DNA of 64,000 nt from Vibrio rarus (GTDB taxonomy: Bacteria > Pseudomonadota > Gammaproteobacteria > Enterobacterales > Vibrionaceae). This document shows, in pieces, positions 26,896 to 36,943 of this stretch (within the stretch, counting starts at the first letter, position 1; each line of letters starts with the position of its first letter). A program made the position numbers and the translations under genes. Below the pieces are notes generated by a model. It made no database searches. It was not told the origin of the DNA and was given only the letters and a program-made list of their open reading frames with translations. The stretch is from positions 1,488,001 to 1,552,000 of the forward strand of contig NZ_AP024900.1 of the NCBI RefSeq assembly GCF_024347075.1, given 5' to 3'.

Positions 26896-29178
26896 ATGAA
26901 TCAAAAACTTACCGTCACAAAGCGTCACGGACGCAAAGAAGCGATAGATCTGGAAAAGATCCACCGCGTGATAACTTGGGCAGCAGAAGGCCTAGATAAT
27001 GTCTCTGTTTCTCAGGTAGAACTCAAGTCGCAAATTCAGTTCTATGATGGGATAACCACTTCAGATATTCATGAAACTATGATTAAAGCAGCTGCGGATT
27101 TGATTTCTGAAGAAACCCCAGACTATCAATATTTAGCCGCTCGTTTATCCGTGTTTCACCTTCGTAAAAAAGCCTACGGCCAATATGAGCCGCCAACATT
27201 ATTTGAGCAAGTGTCAAAAATGGTGGAAACAGGCAAGTACGACAAACATCTGTTAGAAGATTACACTCGTGAAGAGTTCGAATTAATGGACTCTTTCATT
27301 GACCACCGCCGTGATTTAAACTTCTCTTACGCTGCGGTAAAACAGCTTGAAGGCAAATATTTTGTACAAAACCGTGTGAGCAAAGAAATTTACGAAAGCG
27401 CACAGTTTTTATACATTCTAGTCTCTGCTTGTCTGTTCTCTAAATACCCAAGAGAAACGCGCTTAGATTACATTCGTCGTTTCTATGATGCGGTCTCTTT
27501 ATTTAAAATCTCGCTACCAACGCCAATCATGGCCGGCGTGCGTACTCCTACTCGCCAATTCAGCTCTTGTGTGCTCATTGAGTGCGGTGACAGCTTAAAT
27601 TCAATCAATGCTACCGCCAGTTCCATTGTTCGCTACGTGTCACAACGTGCGGGTATTGGTATAAACGCAGGTCGAATTCGCTCTTTAGGTTCAGAGATCC
27701 GTAATGGGGAAGCCTTCCATACTGGCTGTATTCCGTTTTATAAATACTTTCAAACTGCTGTAAAATGTTGCTCACAAGGTGGGGTTCGTGGCGGTGCGGC
27801 AACGGTTTTCTATCCATTGTGGCATGGTGAAGTACAAAACTTATTGGTTCTAAAAAACAACCGTGGTGTAGAAGAAAACCGTGTTCGTCATATGGATTAC
27901 GGTGTTCAGCTTAATAAACTGATGTACTCACGATTGATCGAAGGTAAGAACATCACCCTATTCTCCCCTTCTGATGTTCCCGGACTGTATGATGCCTTCT
28001 TTGAAGATCAAGACGAATTTGAACGTTTGTACCTTCAATATGAAAATGATCCAAGCATCAAACAAGAGCGTGTTAAAGCGATTGAATTGTTTAGCATCTT
28101 AATGCAAGAGCGCGCGTCTACTGGGCGTATCTATATTCAAAATGTCGATCACTGTAATACCCACAGCCCATTTGATTCAAAAGTGGCTCCTGTTCGTCAA
28201 TCGAATTTGTGTTTAGAGATTGCGTTACCAACCAAACCTTTAACTAATGTGGAAGATGAAAATGGCGAAATCGCCCTTTGTACGCTCTCTGCATTTAACT
28301 TAGGTGCGATTAACGAGTTAGACGATTTAGCGGAGTTATCGGATCTTGTAGTGCGAGCTCTTGATGCGCTATTAGATTACCAAGATTACCCTCTGCCAGC
28401 GGCGCGCATTTCTACCATGAATCGCCGAACTCTTGGTGTGGGCGTGATTAACTATGCTTACTACTTAGCAAAAAATGGGGTGAAATACTCTGATGGTTCA
28501 GGTAACAGCCTCACTCACCGCACTTTTGAAGCCATTCAATATCATTTATTAAAAGCTTCTGTTGGTCTTGCTAAAGAACAAGGGGCTTGCCCATCGTTCC
28601 ACGAGACAACTTATGCTCAAGGCATTTTGCCTATTGATACCTATAAGCGCTCACTGGATCAAATTTGTGATACTCCATTACAATACGATTGGGAAACACT
28701 GCGTCAGGAGATCAAACAGCACGGCCTGCGCAACTCGACGCTCACCGCCTTAATGCCATCGGAAACATCATCGCAAATTTCAAATGCCACTAATGGTATT
28801 GAACCACCGCGTGGCTACGTATCGGTGAAAGCATCTAAAGATGGCATCCTAAAACAAGTTGTCCCTGAGTTTATCCAATATAAAGACAATTACGAGTTGT
28901 TATGGGATATTCCAAGCAATGACGGTTACTTAAACTTGGTTGGTATTATGCAAAAATTTGTAGACCAATCCATTTCTGCCAACACCAACTACGATCCAAA
29001 CAAGTATGAAAGTGGCAAAGTACCAATGAAACTGTTGCTTCGTGATCTTCTCAGCGCCTATAAGATGGGTGTAAAAACCTTGTACTATCACAATACGCGT
29101 GACGGTGCGAAAGACGACCAAAACGATGTCGTTGTAGAACAAGATGACGACTGTGCCGGTGGTGGTTGTAAAATCTAG
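26896..29178 (+). CDS. nrdA: Ribonucleotide reductase class Ia, alpha subunit
   Basis: Catalytic subunit that reduces NDPs to dNDPs aerobically. I start at the ATG of MNQKLTVTKRHGRKEAIDLE, the conserved N-terminus of vibrio NrdA, rather than 24 bases upstream; this gives 760 residues, like E. coli (761). The N-terminal ATP-cone is present. The active-site Cys pair and radical Cys are in FSSCVLIECGDS and SNLCLEIALP, and the swinging-tail cysteines in DDDCAGGGCKI at the C-terminus. It heads an operon with nrdB and yfaE behind a 536-base leader region holding DnaA and NrdR sites. Confidence 0.97.
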   Translation: MNQKLTVTKRHGRKEAIDLEKIHRVITWAAEGLDNVSVSQVELKSQIQFYDGITTSDIHETMIKAAADLISEETPDYQYLAARLSVFHLRKKAYGQYEPPTLFEQVSKMVETGKYDKHLLEDYTREEFELMDSFIDHRRDLNFSYAAVKQLEGKYFVQNRVSKEIYESAQFLYILVSACLFSKYPRETRLDYIRRFYDAVSLFKISLPTPIMAGVRTPTRQFSSCVLIECGDSLNSINATASSIVRYVSQRAGIGINAGRIRSLGSEIRNGEAFHTGCIPFYKYFQTAVKCCSQGGVRGGAATVFYPLWHGEVQNLLVLKNNRGVEENRVRHMDYGVQLNKLMYSRLIEGKNITLFSPSDVPGLYDAFFEDQDEFERLYLQYENDPSIKQERVKAIELFSILMQERASTGRIYIQNVDHCNTHSPFDSKVAPVRQSNLCLEIALPTKPLTNVEDENGEIALCTLSAFNLGAINELDDLAELSDLVVRALDALLDYQDYPLPAARISTMNRRTLGVGVINYAYYLAKNGVKYSDGSGNSLTHRTFEAIQYHLLKASVGLAKEQGACPSFHETTYAQGILPIDTYKRSLDQICDTPLQYDWETLRQEIKQHGLRNSTLTALMPSETSSQISNATNGIEPPRGYVSVKASKDGILKQVVPEFIQYKDNYELLWDIPSNDGYLNLVGIMQKFVDQSISANTNYDPNKYESGKVPMKLLLRDLLSAYKMGVKTLYYHNTRDGAKDDQNDVVVEQDDDCAGGGCKI

Positions 29179-29248
29179 AGATTTAAGCTGAAGGGGTGCA
29201 AGCTCACCCCTACTTTAATGTTTCACTTATCAAATTATCGAGGTTGAG

Positions 29249-30382
29249 ATGGCCTACAGTACTTTTACTCAAAACAGAAATGACCAGCTTAAAGAACCTA
29301 TGTTTTTAGGGCAGCCGGTAAACGTGGCTCGCTACGACCAACAAAAGTTCGAAATTTTCGAAAAACTTATCGAAAAACAACTGTCTTTTTTTTGGCGTCC
29401 TGAAGAAGTGGATGTGTCCAGTGATCGCATCGATTACAACAAGTTGCCTGACCACGAAAAACATATTTTCATCAGTAACCTAAAATACCAAACCCTTCTT
29501 GACTCCATCCAAGGACGCAGCCCAAACGTGGCACTGTTGCCTTTGGTTTCGCTTCCAGAAGTGGAAACTTGGATTGAAACGTGGTCATTTTCAGAAACCA
29601 TACACTCACGCTCTTATACCCATATTATTCGTAATATTGTCAACGACCCTTCTACTGTGTTTGATGATATTGTTGAAAATGAACATATTTTAAAGCGCGC
29701 TAAAGACATTGCTCATTACTATGATGACCTCATTCAAGCCACTAATGATTACCATCGTTATGGTGAAGGCAAGCATCAAATCAATGGCGAGCAAGTAGAA
29801 GTCAACCTTCATGCACTGAAGAAAAAACTGTACCTTTGCTTAATGTCTGTGAATGCCCTTGAGGCCATTCGTTTTTACGTCAGTTTTGCTTGTTCTTTTG
29901 CCTTTGCAGAACGAGAGTTGATGGAAGGTAATGCCAAAATCATTAAACTGATCGCTCGCGATGAAGCCTTACATTTATCGGGCACTCAGCACATGATCAA
30001 CTTACTGCGTAATGGACAAGATGACTTCAGTTTTATGCAGATCGCTGAAGAATGTAAGCAAGAATGCTTCGATCTTTTCAAAGCTGCCGCTGAGCAAGAA
30101 AAAGAGTGGGCCGATTACCTATTCAAAGACGGTTCTATGATTGGTCTAAATAAAGACATTCTTTGCCAATACGTGGAATACATCACCAACATTCGCATGG
30201 GAGCTGTGGGTTTAGGCACCGCCTACCCTGAAGCGACTAATAACCCAATCCCATGGATCAATGCGTGGCTATCCTCAGATAACGTTCAAGTTGCCCCTCA
30301 AGAAGCGGAAATCAGCTCTTACTTGGTTGGACAAATTGATAACGAAGTGTCTGCCGATGATTTTGAAGATTTTGAACTGTAA
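29249..30382 (+). CDS. nrdB: Ribonucleotide reductase class Ia, beta subunit
   Basis: This 377-residue subunit carries the diiron-tyrosyl radical. Asp85, Glu116, His119 and radical Tyr123 are in YQTLLDS and [13 protein letters not shown], one position later than in E. coli. The C-terminus ends in [10 protein letters not shown], which docks to NrdA. It lies 70 bases after nrdA and 44 before yfaE. Confidence 0.97.
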   Translation: MAYSTFTQNRNDQLKEPMFLGQPVNVARYDQQKFEIFEKLIEKQLSFFWRPEEVDVSSDRIDYNKLPDHEKHIFISNLKYQTLLDSIQGRSPNVALLPLVSLPEVETWIETWSFSETIHSRSYTHIIRNIVNDPSTVFDDIVENEHILKRAKDIAHYYDDLIQATNDYHRYGEGKHQINGEQVEVNLHALKKKLYLCLMSVNALEAIRFYVSFACSFAFAERELMEGNAKIIKLIARDEALHLSGTQHMINLLRNGQDDFSFMQIAEECKQECFDLFKAAAEQEKEWADYLFKDGSMIGLNKDILCQYVEYITNIRMGAVGLGTAYPEATNNPIPWINAWLSSDNVQVAPQEAEISSYLVGQIDNEVSADDFEDFEL

Positions 30383-30426
30383 ATAATCCGTGCACTTAAC
30401 GCATACTCATAGGACTGAAAGAGAGC

Positions 30427-30708
30427 ATGTATAAGGTTACTATTAACAAAGTTACTAAATTAGTTAATTCAAAAAATACGACCCTGCTTGAATCCATGGA
30501 AATGTCAGGATTAAAGCCAGAGTTCAATTGCCGAGATGGTCACTGTGGTGCTTGCCGTTGTAAATTGAGTTCTGGGGAAGTTGAGTACGTCGAGTTTGCC
30601 ATGGCGTATCTTAAACAAGGGGAGATTTTACCTTGTATTTGTCGTGCCAAATCCGATGTCTCTCTTGAAGATGTGAATGTGCATAAAGAGATTATGTCAG
30701 CGTCTTAG
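30427..30708 (+). CDS. yfaE: [2Fe-2S] ferredoxin YfaE, RNR cofactor maintenance
   Basis: A 93-residue plant-type ferredoxin with Cys35, Cys40, Cys43 (NCRDGHCGACRC) and a final ligand in LPCICRAK (70/72). YfaE reduces the NrdB diiron centre so that the radical can be rebuilt. Gene order nrdA-nrdB-yfaE is as in E. coli. Confidence 0.93.
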   Translation: MYKVTINKVTKLVNSKNTTLLESMEMSGLKPEFNCRDGHCGACRCKLSSGEVEYVEFAMAYLKQGEILPCICRAKSDVSLEDVNVHKEIMSAS

Positions 30709-30738
30709 TGACATCTTATAAGTACCATTGCTGATAAA

Positions 30739-30904
30739 TTATACCAATCACACCAAGTAAGTGATCAGAAATAGCGCAGGAAAAATGCTCGAAAACAAGG
30801 CAGAATTTTTCGTCAAGTAGTTATTCTACAATCAAAAATTCTAACGCAGTTATCGAGTATTTTAACAAGCTAGAATGAGCAGTTATTTAGTACGATGGGT
30901 ATTA
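30739..30904. repeat. Dispersed palindromic element, full copy B
   Basis: A 166-bp copy in the opposite orientation to copy A, beginning ATACCAATCACACC and ending TAGTACGATGGGTATTAA. It has the same internal arms (GCTCGAAAACAAGGCAGAA and TTCTAACGCAGTTATCGAG). It sits 30 bases after yfaE and may be transcribed with the nrd operon. Confidence 0.85.
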
Positions 30905-30907
30905 ACA

Positions 30908-30963
30908 CGCCCCAAACGATGATCTATAGGCTACGTTCTACAAGCTATGATCTGGTTGGGGCG
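30908..30963 (+). terminator. Long interrupted hairpin after the nrd operon
   Basis: CGCCCCAA (30908) pairs with TTGGGGCG (30956-30963), and inside that GATCTATAG pairs with CTATGATC. TTGTTGT follows rather than a clean T run. It could end the nrdAB-yfaE transcript. From here to 31059 I see only the short repeat GGCTATGGCTATGGCTAT. Confidence 0.45.
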
Positions 30964-31059
30964 TTGTTGTCATGTCTAAATGAGCAATGAAATATCGGAA
31001 TGCGCATTGCATTACTTACGGCTATGGCTATGGCTATTTGAGGCTATGTCTGTCAATAC

Positions 31060-31407
31060 TTATCCTGCCACCACAGGTACCCAAGTGTATAGTGCATCAG
31101 CACGGCTAAAACGGTTGCGACTTTGGTGAACCATCCAGTGATCGTGCACTAATATCTTCTCAGCATCATCTTCACTCACCTCTTTACTACCGATCTGCTG
31201 CCCACCGTCATCTAGCAACTTAATTCTATAACTGCCGGTGTTTTCCTTGCCCGGTTCGCGCCTGTCACCTGTAGTTAAGGTATTAAGCATGGACACACTG
31301 CGCCACAAGGCCAAAAGATCGACTTGATCCGAATGTTGCACTTCACCAAGTAACACCTTATTTGTGCCCATAGAGTACCAAATCTCTACTCTTGATTGAT
31401 TTTGCAT
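31060..31407 (-). CDS. Hypothetical protein, 115 residues
   Basis: I do not recognise the family. The start is the ATG at 31407, with GGAGG six bases upstream; a GTG one codon earlier is too close to that site. The product is soluble, has no signal or membrane segment, and contains a tryptophan-rich end (HDHWMVHQ..., YTWVPVVAG) and an acidic stretch (EVSEDDAEK). It stands alone between the nrd operon and the CinA-like gene. The strong ribosome-binding site argues that it is real. Confidence 0.65.
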   Translation of the reverse strand: MQNQSRVEIWYSMGTNKVLLGEVQHSDQVDLLALWRSVSMLNTLTTGDRREPGKENTGSYRIKLLDDGGQQIGSKEVSEDDAEKILVHDHWMVHQSRNRFSRADALYTWVPVVAG

Positions 31408-31554
31408 CACAGTCCTCCCTAACGGTTAATAAGGCCACGCTTCACAGCGAACCCTCATTATATGCACTTAATGGCATGAGGTCAGACATATTTTGCACTG
31501 TTTTTGATATATGCAATTAATTCAGATATTTAATATTTAGAATAAAAAGTTATA

Positions 31555-32823
31555 TTAAGGTGTTGTGATGCAAGATGACACACGAGTGACGCTGCCATAG
31601 TCCACACAAATATCGCGATGTTGTAAATGACGGCGTAACATATCTATGGCAATAGCAGAAATAACGACTCTTCTAGCACTAAAACTGTATTGTCTCTTAA
31701 AAACAAATTGTTGAGTGGATATCTTATCTTCAGAGAACACCGATAACCTCACTCCACCATCGGCAACATCGCTAATGATCATTTCATTACATTGGTGTTT
31801 CTCGAAAGAAAATTGGCTATAAAGCGCCACCAATCTTGCTAACTCATCTTGCTCTTGGGTTTCATCAGGTTGGCGATTAATCGCCACGGAATTAATGGGC
31901 ACTTGATGAATGCTGGCAGCCTCAGACAACCATTGGTGTAAATACCCTTGAGTGGAGCAATCAAAAAGCGTGAGGCTCAGTTCCTTGTTTTTCAATAGTG
32001 CTAAAGTGCTGTCACGGACATCTTCATTAATGGCAATAGTATGACTGGCCAACTCGGTTTCAATGCGGTGCAATAGCTCACGCACAGGAGAGGTCAGTTC
32101 ACTATAAAACACTTTCACCTCAATAAAAGGTAATGCAGAGCGGTACCCCAAACTCACCCCTTCTGGCAGTGACATGGATTGCAGTTGATTCGCAATGCCC
32201 GACTCGGTTAAACCAAAAGTGTGAATGCGATGAATGTGCTTTTGTAGCACACTCGAATGCAATTTTTGCATATGTGGCAGTATTTGTTCTTTTACCATCA
32301 CTTTAAATTCATGGGGTACCCCAGGGGTAAAATAGCAACTGGCCCCATTGATGTTAGTGTTAAAACCACACGCTGTGCCTCTTGGGTTATCCAACAGTAA
32401 GCTATTTTCTGGCAGCATCGCCTGTTTAATATTAGAGGGAGCCATTACTCTGCCCCAACCATCAAACATCTGTTGCATTCGCTCTACCCACAGAGGTTGT
32501 AACTGTAAACTTGTCCCAGCGGCCATTGCAGCCGCTTCAGCTGTTTTATCATCGCTGGTAGGCCCAAGACCTCCGTTAACAATAATAATATCGTGGGTTT
32601 TGCATAACTCAGTTAACGCGTTAGAAATGGCGAGTAATGAGTCTCCTACCGTTAACCTAGATGTCATTTGAAAGCCATTTTCAAACAAATATGTGGATAG
32701 CCAACTGGCATTAGTATCCACTATATCGCCAAATAACACTTCTTCTCCTGTGCTTAACATTGCGATTTTAGGCGGCTGTATCTGAGGCACGGTTTGGCTG
32801 TTGTTACGATTAGTTGGTTTCAT
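31555..32823 (-). CDS. CinA/YfaY-like protein with degenerate C-terminal domain
   Basis: Residues ~10-180 form a MoCF-type domain (STGEEVLFGDIVDTNA, IVNGGLGPTSDDKTAEA, GVPHEFKVM) as in COG1058 and CinA. The C-terminal ~170 residues replace the PncC nicotinamide-nucleotide amidohydrolase domain, but the usual ESCTGG motif is missing, so deamidase activity is unlikely. This matches the E. coli YfaY type rather than true CinA. I start at the ATG at 32823, three codons inside a longer GTG-started frame. Role unknown; ADP-ribose pyrophosphatase activity is known for COG1058 domains. Confidence 0.82.
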   Translation of the reverse strand: MKPTNRNNSQTVPQIQPPKIAMLSTGEEVLFGDIVDTNASWLSTYLFENGFQMTSRLTVGDSLLAISNALTELCKTHDIIIVNGGLGPTSDDKTAEAAAMAAGTSLQLQPLWVERMQQMFDGWGRVMAPSNIKQAMLPENSLLLDNPRGTACGFNTNINGASCYFTPGVPHEFKVMVKEQILPHMQKLHSSVLQKHIHRIHTFGLTESGIANQLQSMSLPEGVSLGYRSALPFIEVKVFYSELTSPVRELLHRIETELASHTIAINEDVRDSTLALLKNKELSLTLFDCSTQGYLHQWLSEAASIHQVPINSVAINRQPDETQEQDELARLVALYSQFSFEKHQCNEMIISDVADGGVRLSVFSEDKISTQQFVFKRQYSFSARRVVISAIAIDMLRRHLQHRDICVDYGSVTRVSSCITTP

Positions 32824-33013
32824 AATGCACACTTCAATAGTTGCTGATTATTAAAATATATGTGGGTTTGTGAGGATTTATGGTTATTTGTAAGCAAATA
32901 ACACGCTTAGCCACAACAAAATGAACACATAATGTTAAGTCACTGTTTTATTTAATCTAAAAATAATAGATAATTGCATTCAAGGTCGAAATTTTTATGC
33001 ATGGGAGCATTTG

Positions 33014-33904
33014 GTGAAGCTTAAAAAATTTACCACATCGTTACTGGGATTGTTCACTAGTGCTGCTGTTGCTGAGTATGACACAAATCGACATATAGAG
33101 CTTTCCTACGAAACCAGCTGTAGCAATACCTATCAGTATTGCGTAACCCAGTCACCGCACAATAGTTTACTCTCCCTTGATGACAGTTCAAGTGAACTGA
33201 ACTTACACGCCAACCCGTACCCTATGCATTACACCATCTCCGATGGACGTGATTGGGATTACTTAGCTGAACAAACGTATACCATCTTAGGTTTAAGTGT
33301 GGTGACAGTAGGACTGATGACGCTACTGCCAGAAAGCATTACTAAGTGGGAAGATGACGATAGAGATCTCAGTAAGCTAGGGGATAAATGGGTAGAGAAC
33401 GTCAAAGCAGGCCCAGTATGGGATCGCGATGAACATGTACTTAACTATATCATGCACCCCTACTTTGGTGGGGTGTATTATACTGCGGCCCGTCATGCGG
33501 GATTTAACGAATTTGAATCATTTGCTTACTCCTTTACTATGTCCACTTTCTTTTGGGAGTACGGTGTAGAAGCCTTTGCGGAAGTGCCATCATGGCAAGA
33601 TCTGTTTGTTACCCCCATGTTCGGTGCTGTGGTAGGCGAATTAATGCTACAAGGGGAACAAAATATCTTAGCCAGTGGCGGTAAGGTGTTAGGCTCCTCC
33701 ACTATGGGGGATGTCTCTTTGTTCTTCTTAAATCCAGTAGGTCAAATTCACTATTGGATCACCGATGCTTGGGGCGGAGAAGCTCAAGCGCAATTTGTCT
33801 CTAATCCGTGGTTTGGCTACCAAGATGCGGCTGTATTTGCACTGAATGCGGGGGCACCGTATGACAGGCAGTTCATCGGTATGCAGCTCAATTTAAAGTT
33901 TTAA
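33014..33904 (+). CDS. DUF3943 outer-membrane-associated protein
   Basis: A GTG start with GGGAG upstream gives a 296-residue protein with a signal peptide (VKLKKFTTSLLGLFTSAAVA). The central block HPYFGGVYYTAARHAGFNEF and the following FWEYGVEAFAEVPSWQDL are typical of DUF3943. The C-terminus ends in QLNLKF, compatible with an outer-membrane location. Function not known. It is followed by its own terminator. Confidence 0.8.
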   Translation: MKLKKFTTSLLGLFTSAAVAEYDTNRHIELSYETSCSNTYQYCVTQSPHNSLLSLDDSSSELNLHANPYPMHYTISDGRDWDYLAEQTYTILGLSVVTVGLMTLLPESITKWEDDDRDLSKLGDKWVENVKAGPVWDRDEHVLNYIMHPYFGGVYYTAARHAGFNEFESFAYSFTMSTFFWEYGVEAFAEVPSWQDLFVTPMFGAVVGELMLQGEQNILASGGKVLGSSTMGDVSLFFLNPVGQIHYWITDAWGGEAQAQFVSNPWFGYQDAAVFALNAGAPYDRQFIGMQLNLKF

Positions 33905-33920
33905 TCCCTGTTAAAAATAC

Positions 33921-33948
33921 AAAAAATCGCACCAAGGTGCGATTTTTT
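33921..33948. terminator. Terminator between DUF3943 gene and fadE
   Basis: Stem AAAAATCGCACC / GGTGCGATTTTTT with a 2-base loop and T or A runs on either side; it can serve both convergent genes. Confidence 0.9.
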
Positions 33949-33969
33949 ATTGCTGTCTAACTCAGCTAA

Positions 33970-36258
33970 TTAAGCCGCATCATTATCCACTGAGCGTATC
34001 GGTTGTGGTGTATTGGTACGTACTTCAGCAAAATCATGACTAAAATGATCCACTTGAATCGCACGATAACGCAATTTATCCGCTTCAATCACCTCATTAA
34101 CCTCTTGCTGAGAAATAATACCTAACTGTTTCGCTAAATTGAGTTTATTGTGCAGCGGTAACTTTTTATCAATGCGACCGTCTTTAACCCCTTTCGTTAT
34201 TTTTTTCTCAATTGGCGCAACCGAGTGCATGGCTGCAAAGGCGCGTTCCATAATACCTACCGCATCATCATCTCGATCACTCACATAACACAACTGAGTT
34301 AACCGTTCACGTTGCTCCCCTTGCTCCATCAATAAGTTAGCCACCTTGAGCGTCAATGCATCACTCGGTGGTTTAAAATGATTACCTAATGGGAACACAA
34401 GTGCCTTCATCGCATATTTTGCCCAGCTAACAGGGAAATTAGCATAAGCTTGTTGTAACGCTTTAGCTCCGTTATATAAACAATGATCTAGGGCATATTG
34501 TACAAATGGCAGATCTTGCTTTTGTTCTCCTTCATCTTGATATTTTTTCAACGCAGCTGACGCCAAATACAAATAGCTCAGTAAATCCCCTAAGCGTGCA
34601 GAGATCAGCTCCTTACGTTTTAAATCGCCACCTAAGGTCAACATGGCAAAGTCGGAGCTCACTGCTAATGCGCGGCTTAATCGCGTTAATTGCTTATAAT
34701 AAGATTTGGTTGCTCCCGTTACAGGAGCCGAAATAAACAATGAGCCTGTAAGGGCTGCGCTCAATGCCCCCACACTGTTTTTCGTTGCATGTGCTATATG
34801 TTTAAATAGGAGTCCATCAAACTTACTGGCCGCCAGTTCAGTATCTTGTTCAGAAGCCAATTCCATTTCACTCAATACATATGGGTGACATCGTGTTGCC
34901 CCTTGACCAAATATCATTAAGTTTCGCGTTAAGATATTAGCCCCTTCAACCGTAATAGCCACCGGCATACCGTAGTATGGATGCGACAGATAATTCATAG
35001 GTCCTTGCTGAATTGCCCGTCCCGAATGGATATCCATAGCGTCATTTAACACTGTGCGACCCATTTCCGTCATATGATACTTAGCAATGGCCGTTACGAT
35101 CCCCGGCTTTTCACCACTATCGAGGGCAGTCGTAGTTAAGGTACGGCTGGCCTCAAGCAGATACGTGAGCCCACCAATTCGACCTAAGCTTTCCGCCACC
35201 CCTTCAAAACGCCCAATGGACAACCCAAACTGTTTACGTACAAAAGAATAGGCACCGGTTGTTTTGGCGGTTAAATGCCCCACAGAAGCCCCTAATGCCG
35301 GCAGAGAAATACCGCGCCCTGCTGACAAACACTCCACTAACATGCGCCAACCTTTGCCCGCGTAATCCGCGCCACCAATTAACCAATCAATTGGAATGAA
35401 TACCTTCTCACCTCGAGTTGGTCCATTCATGAACGCCAAACCTAATGGATCGTGTCGTTCACCATTTTCTACTCCAGGGTGATCGGTCGGTATTAATGCG
35501 CAAGTGATGCCTAAATCTTGACCTTTACCTAGCAGGTTTTCTGGATCTTGCAGCTTAAAAGCTAAGCCTAATACCGTTGCCACTGGCGCTAAAGTGATAT
35601 AGCGCTTGTTCCAACTCAATTCAATGCCTAAAACTTTCTCACCATTATGCTCGCCATAACAGACATGGCCACTATCAGGAATAGCCCCCGCATCCGATCC
35701 CGCTTCAGGCCCTGTTAGAGCAAAACATGGAATCTCTTCACCTACTGCTAACCTTGGTAACCAATACTCTTTTTGTTGCTGGGTACCATAGTGTGACAAC
35801 AATTCACCGGGTCCTAATGAATTGGGCACCATCACCGTGACTGCAGCACTTAAACTGCGGGATGCGATTTTGGTCACTATGGTGGAATTGGCTAATGATG
35901 AAAACTCTCGGCCTCCGTATTGCTTGGCAATCACCAACGAGAAGAATCCTTCTTTTTTCAGGTAACTCCATACCTCTTCCGGTAGATCGCGATCTTTTTG
36001 CACAATCTGATAATCGTCTATCATATCCAGTAGAGCTTCTACTTGAACATCAATAAAGCTTTGCTCATCACTGCTTAATGTTGGCTTTGGATAGGCGTGC
36101 AATTTTTCCCAATCAGGCGCACCAGAAAATAAGTCCCCTTCCCACCAAACACTGCCGGCTTCCATTGCCTCTCGCTCAGTGTCTGATAATGGTGGTAACA
36201 CCTTTTTAAACATTTTAAATGCGGGATCACTGACCCATTTCCTTCTGTAAGAAGTCAT
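33970..36258 (-). CDS. fadE: Acyl-CoA dehydrogenase FadE
   Basis: First enzyme of fatty-acid beta-oxidation, making trans-2-enoyl-CoA with FAD. The 762-residue protein has the long FadE layout: acyl-CoA dehydrogenase domains up to ~residue 480 (FALTGPEAGSDAGAIPDSG) and the C-terminal DUF1974 region. I choose the start MTSYRRKWVSDPAF at 36258 because AAGGGGA lies 6 bases ahead; a frame six codons longer is open. It is the second gene after psrA on the same strand, 27 bases apart, so the repressor is likely made with its target. Confidence 0.93.
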   Translation of the reverse strand: MTSYRRKWVSDPAFKMFKKVLPPLSDTEREAMEAGSVWWEGDLFSGAPDWEKLHAYPKPTLSSDEQSFIDVQVEALLDMIDDYQIVQKDRDLPEEVWSYLKKEGFFSLVIAKQYGGREFSSLANSTIVTKIASRSLSAAVTVMVPNSLGPGELLSHYGTQQQKEYWLPRLAVGEEIPCFALTGPEAGSDAGAIPDSGHVCYGEHNGEKVLGIELSWNKRYITLAPVATVLGLAFKLQDPENLLGKGQDLGITCALIPTDHPGVENGERHDPLGLAFMNGPTRGEKVFIPIDWLIGGADYAGKGWRMLVECLSAGRGISLPALGASVGHLTAKTTGAYSFVRKQFGLSIGRFEGVAESLGRIGGLTYLLEASRTLTTTALDSGEKPGIVTAIAKYHMTEMGRTVLNDAMDIHSGRAIQQGPMNYLSHPYYGMPVAITVEGANILTRNLMIFGQGATRCHPYVLSEMELASEQDTELAASKFDGLLFKHIAHATKNSVGALSAALTGSLFISAPVTGATKSYYKQLTRLSRALAVSSDFAMLTLGGDLKRKELISARLGDLLSYLYLASAALKKYQDEGEQKQDLPFVQYALDHCLYNGAKALQQAYANFPVSWAKYAMKALVFPLGNHFKPPSDALTLKVANLLMEQGEQRERLTQLCYVSDRDDDAVGIMERAFAAMHSVAPIEKKITKGVKDGRIDKKLPLHNKLNLAKQLGIISQQEVNEVIEADKLRYRAIQVDHFSHDFAEVRTNTPQPIRSVDNDAA

Positions 36259-36285
36259 ATTCTTCCCCTTATCCATATTGGTTAA

Positions 36286-36912
36286 TTATTGTGCACACAT
36301 ACCCGAAGCAAGAAACGGAACAATTTGTTCAAACATCTCTTCAACATCAGAGCTACCCTCAAATTCACTATTAGCGATATCCAATAAAGCCTCGCTTGAG
36401 GCCATAGTGAATACACAAGTCCCTAGCGTGAAATGCAGTCGCCAAAATAAAGTTTGTTTATCGAGATTAGGATTGGCGGTTTGCACCGCACAGTAAAACC
36501 TCTGCAATACATCACCGTAACGAGTGGTAATAAACCATCTTAAGTGACCCTGAACATCGCTGTAACCGCGACCGACTAGAAGTAAAAACCGGCTCGAGCC
36601 TCTATCAAATTCATGGTCTAATTTAATTAATGGTGATTTAAGCGCGTAAAATACATCACGCATAGACAAGGCTTCCCTTAACTCTAACTCATTGAGTTCA
36701 CTATCAAGTTCTCTCATAAACTTTTCTAGATAACGGTTTAACACCGCTCGAATTAGGGTTTTCTTATCACCAAAATGATAATTAACGGAGGCAAGGTTAA
36801 CGTTCGCTTGACTGGTTATGGCTCTCAGGGAGGTATCTTTAAAGCCTTTTTCAGCAAATAAAGATTCTGCCACCTCGATGATCTTCTGTTTTGTCAGCAA
36901 TGTTGCGCCCAT
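36286..36912 (-). CDS. psrA: TetR-family regulator, PsrA-like
   Basis: A 208-residue TetR/AcrR protein with an N-terminal helix-turn-helix (DTSLRAITSQANVNLASVNY, HFGDKKTLI). The C-terminal ligand domain resembles PsrA, which senses long-chain acyl-CoA or fatty acids and represses beta-oxidation genes. The gene is directly upstream of fadE, and an AAAC-N4-GTTT palindrome fitting the PsrA operator lies in front of it. The start is the ATG at 36912; an in-frame TTG two codons earlier is less likely. Confidence 0.85.
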   Translation of the reverse strand: MGATLLTKQKIIEVAESLFAEKGFKDTSLRAITSQANVNLASVNYHFGDKKTLIRAVLNRYLEKFMRELDSELNELELREALSMRDVFYALKSPLIKLDHEFDRGSSRFLLLVGRGYSDVQGHLRWFITTRYGDVLQRFYCAVQTANPNLDKQTLFWRLHFTLGTCVFTMASSEALLDIANSEFEGSSDVEEMFEQIVPFLASGMCAQ

Positions 36913-36927
36913 ATTCAATCACTCGTA

Positions 36928-36943
36928 TTAAACAGTTGTTTGA
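36928..36943 (-). promoter_or_regulatory. Candidate PsrA operator
   Basis: TTAAACAGTTGTTTGA is an inverted repeat of the form AAAC-N4-GTTT, matching the PsrA motif (G/C)AAAC-N2-4-GTTT(G/C) as recalled from Pseudomonas. It lies 15 bases upstream of the psrA start, suggesting autoregulation of psrA-fadE. Confidence 0.55.

Noticed and set aside
31018..31040. GGCTATGGCTATGGCTAT short tandem repeat
   Set aside because: Only three units, non-coding, nothing to suggest a function.
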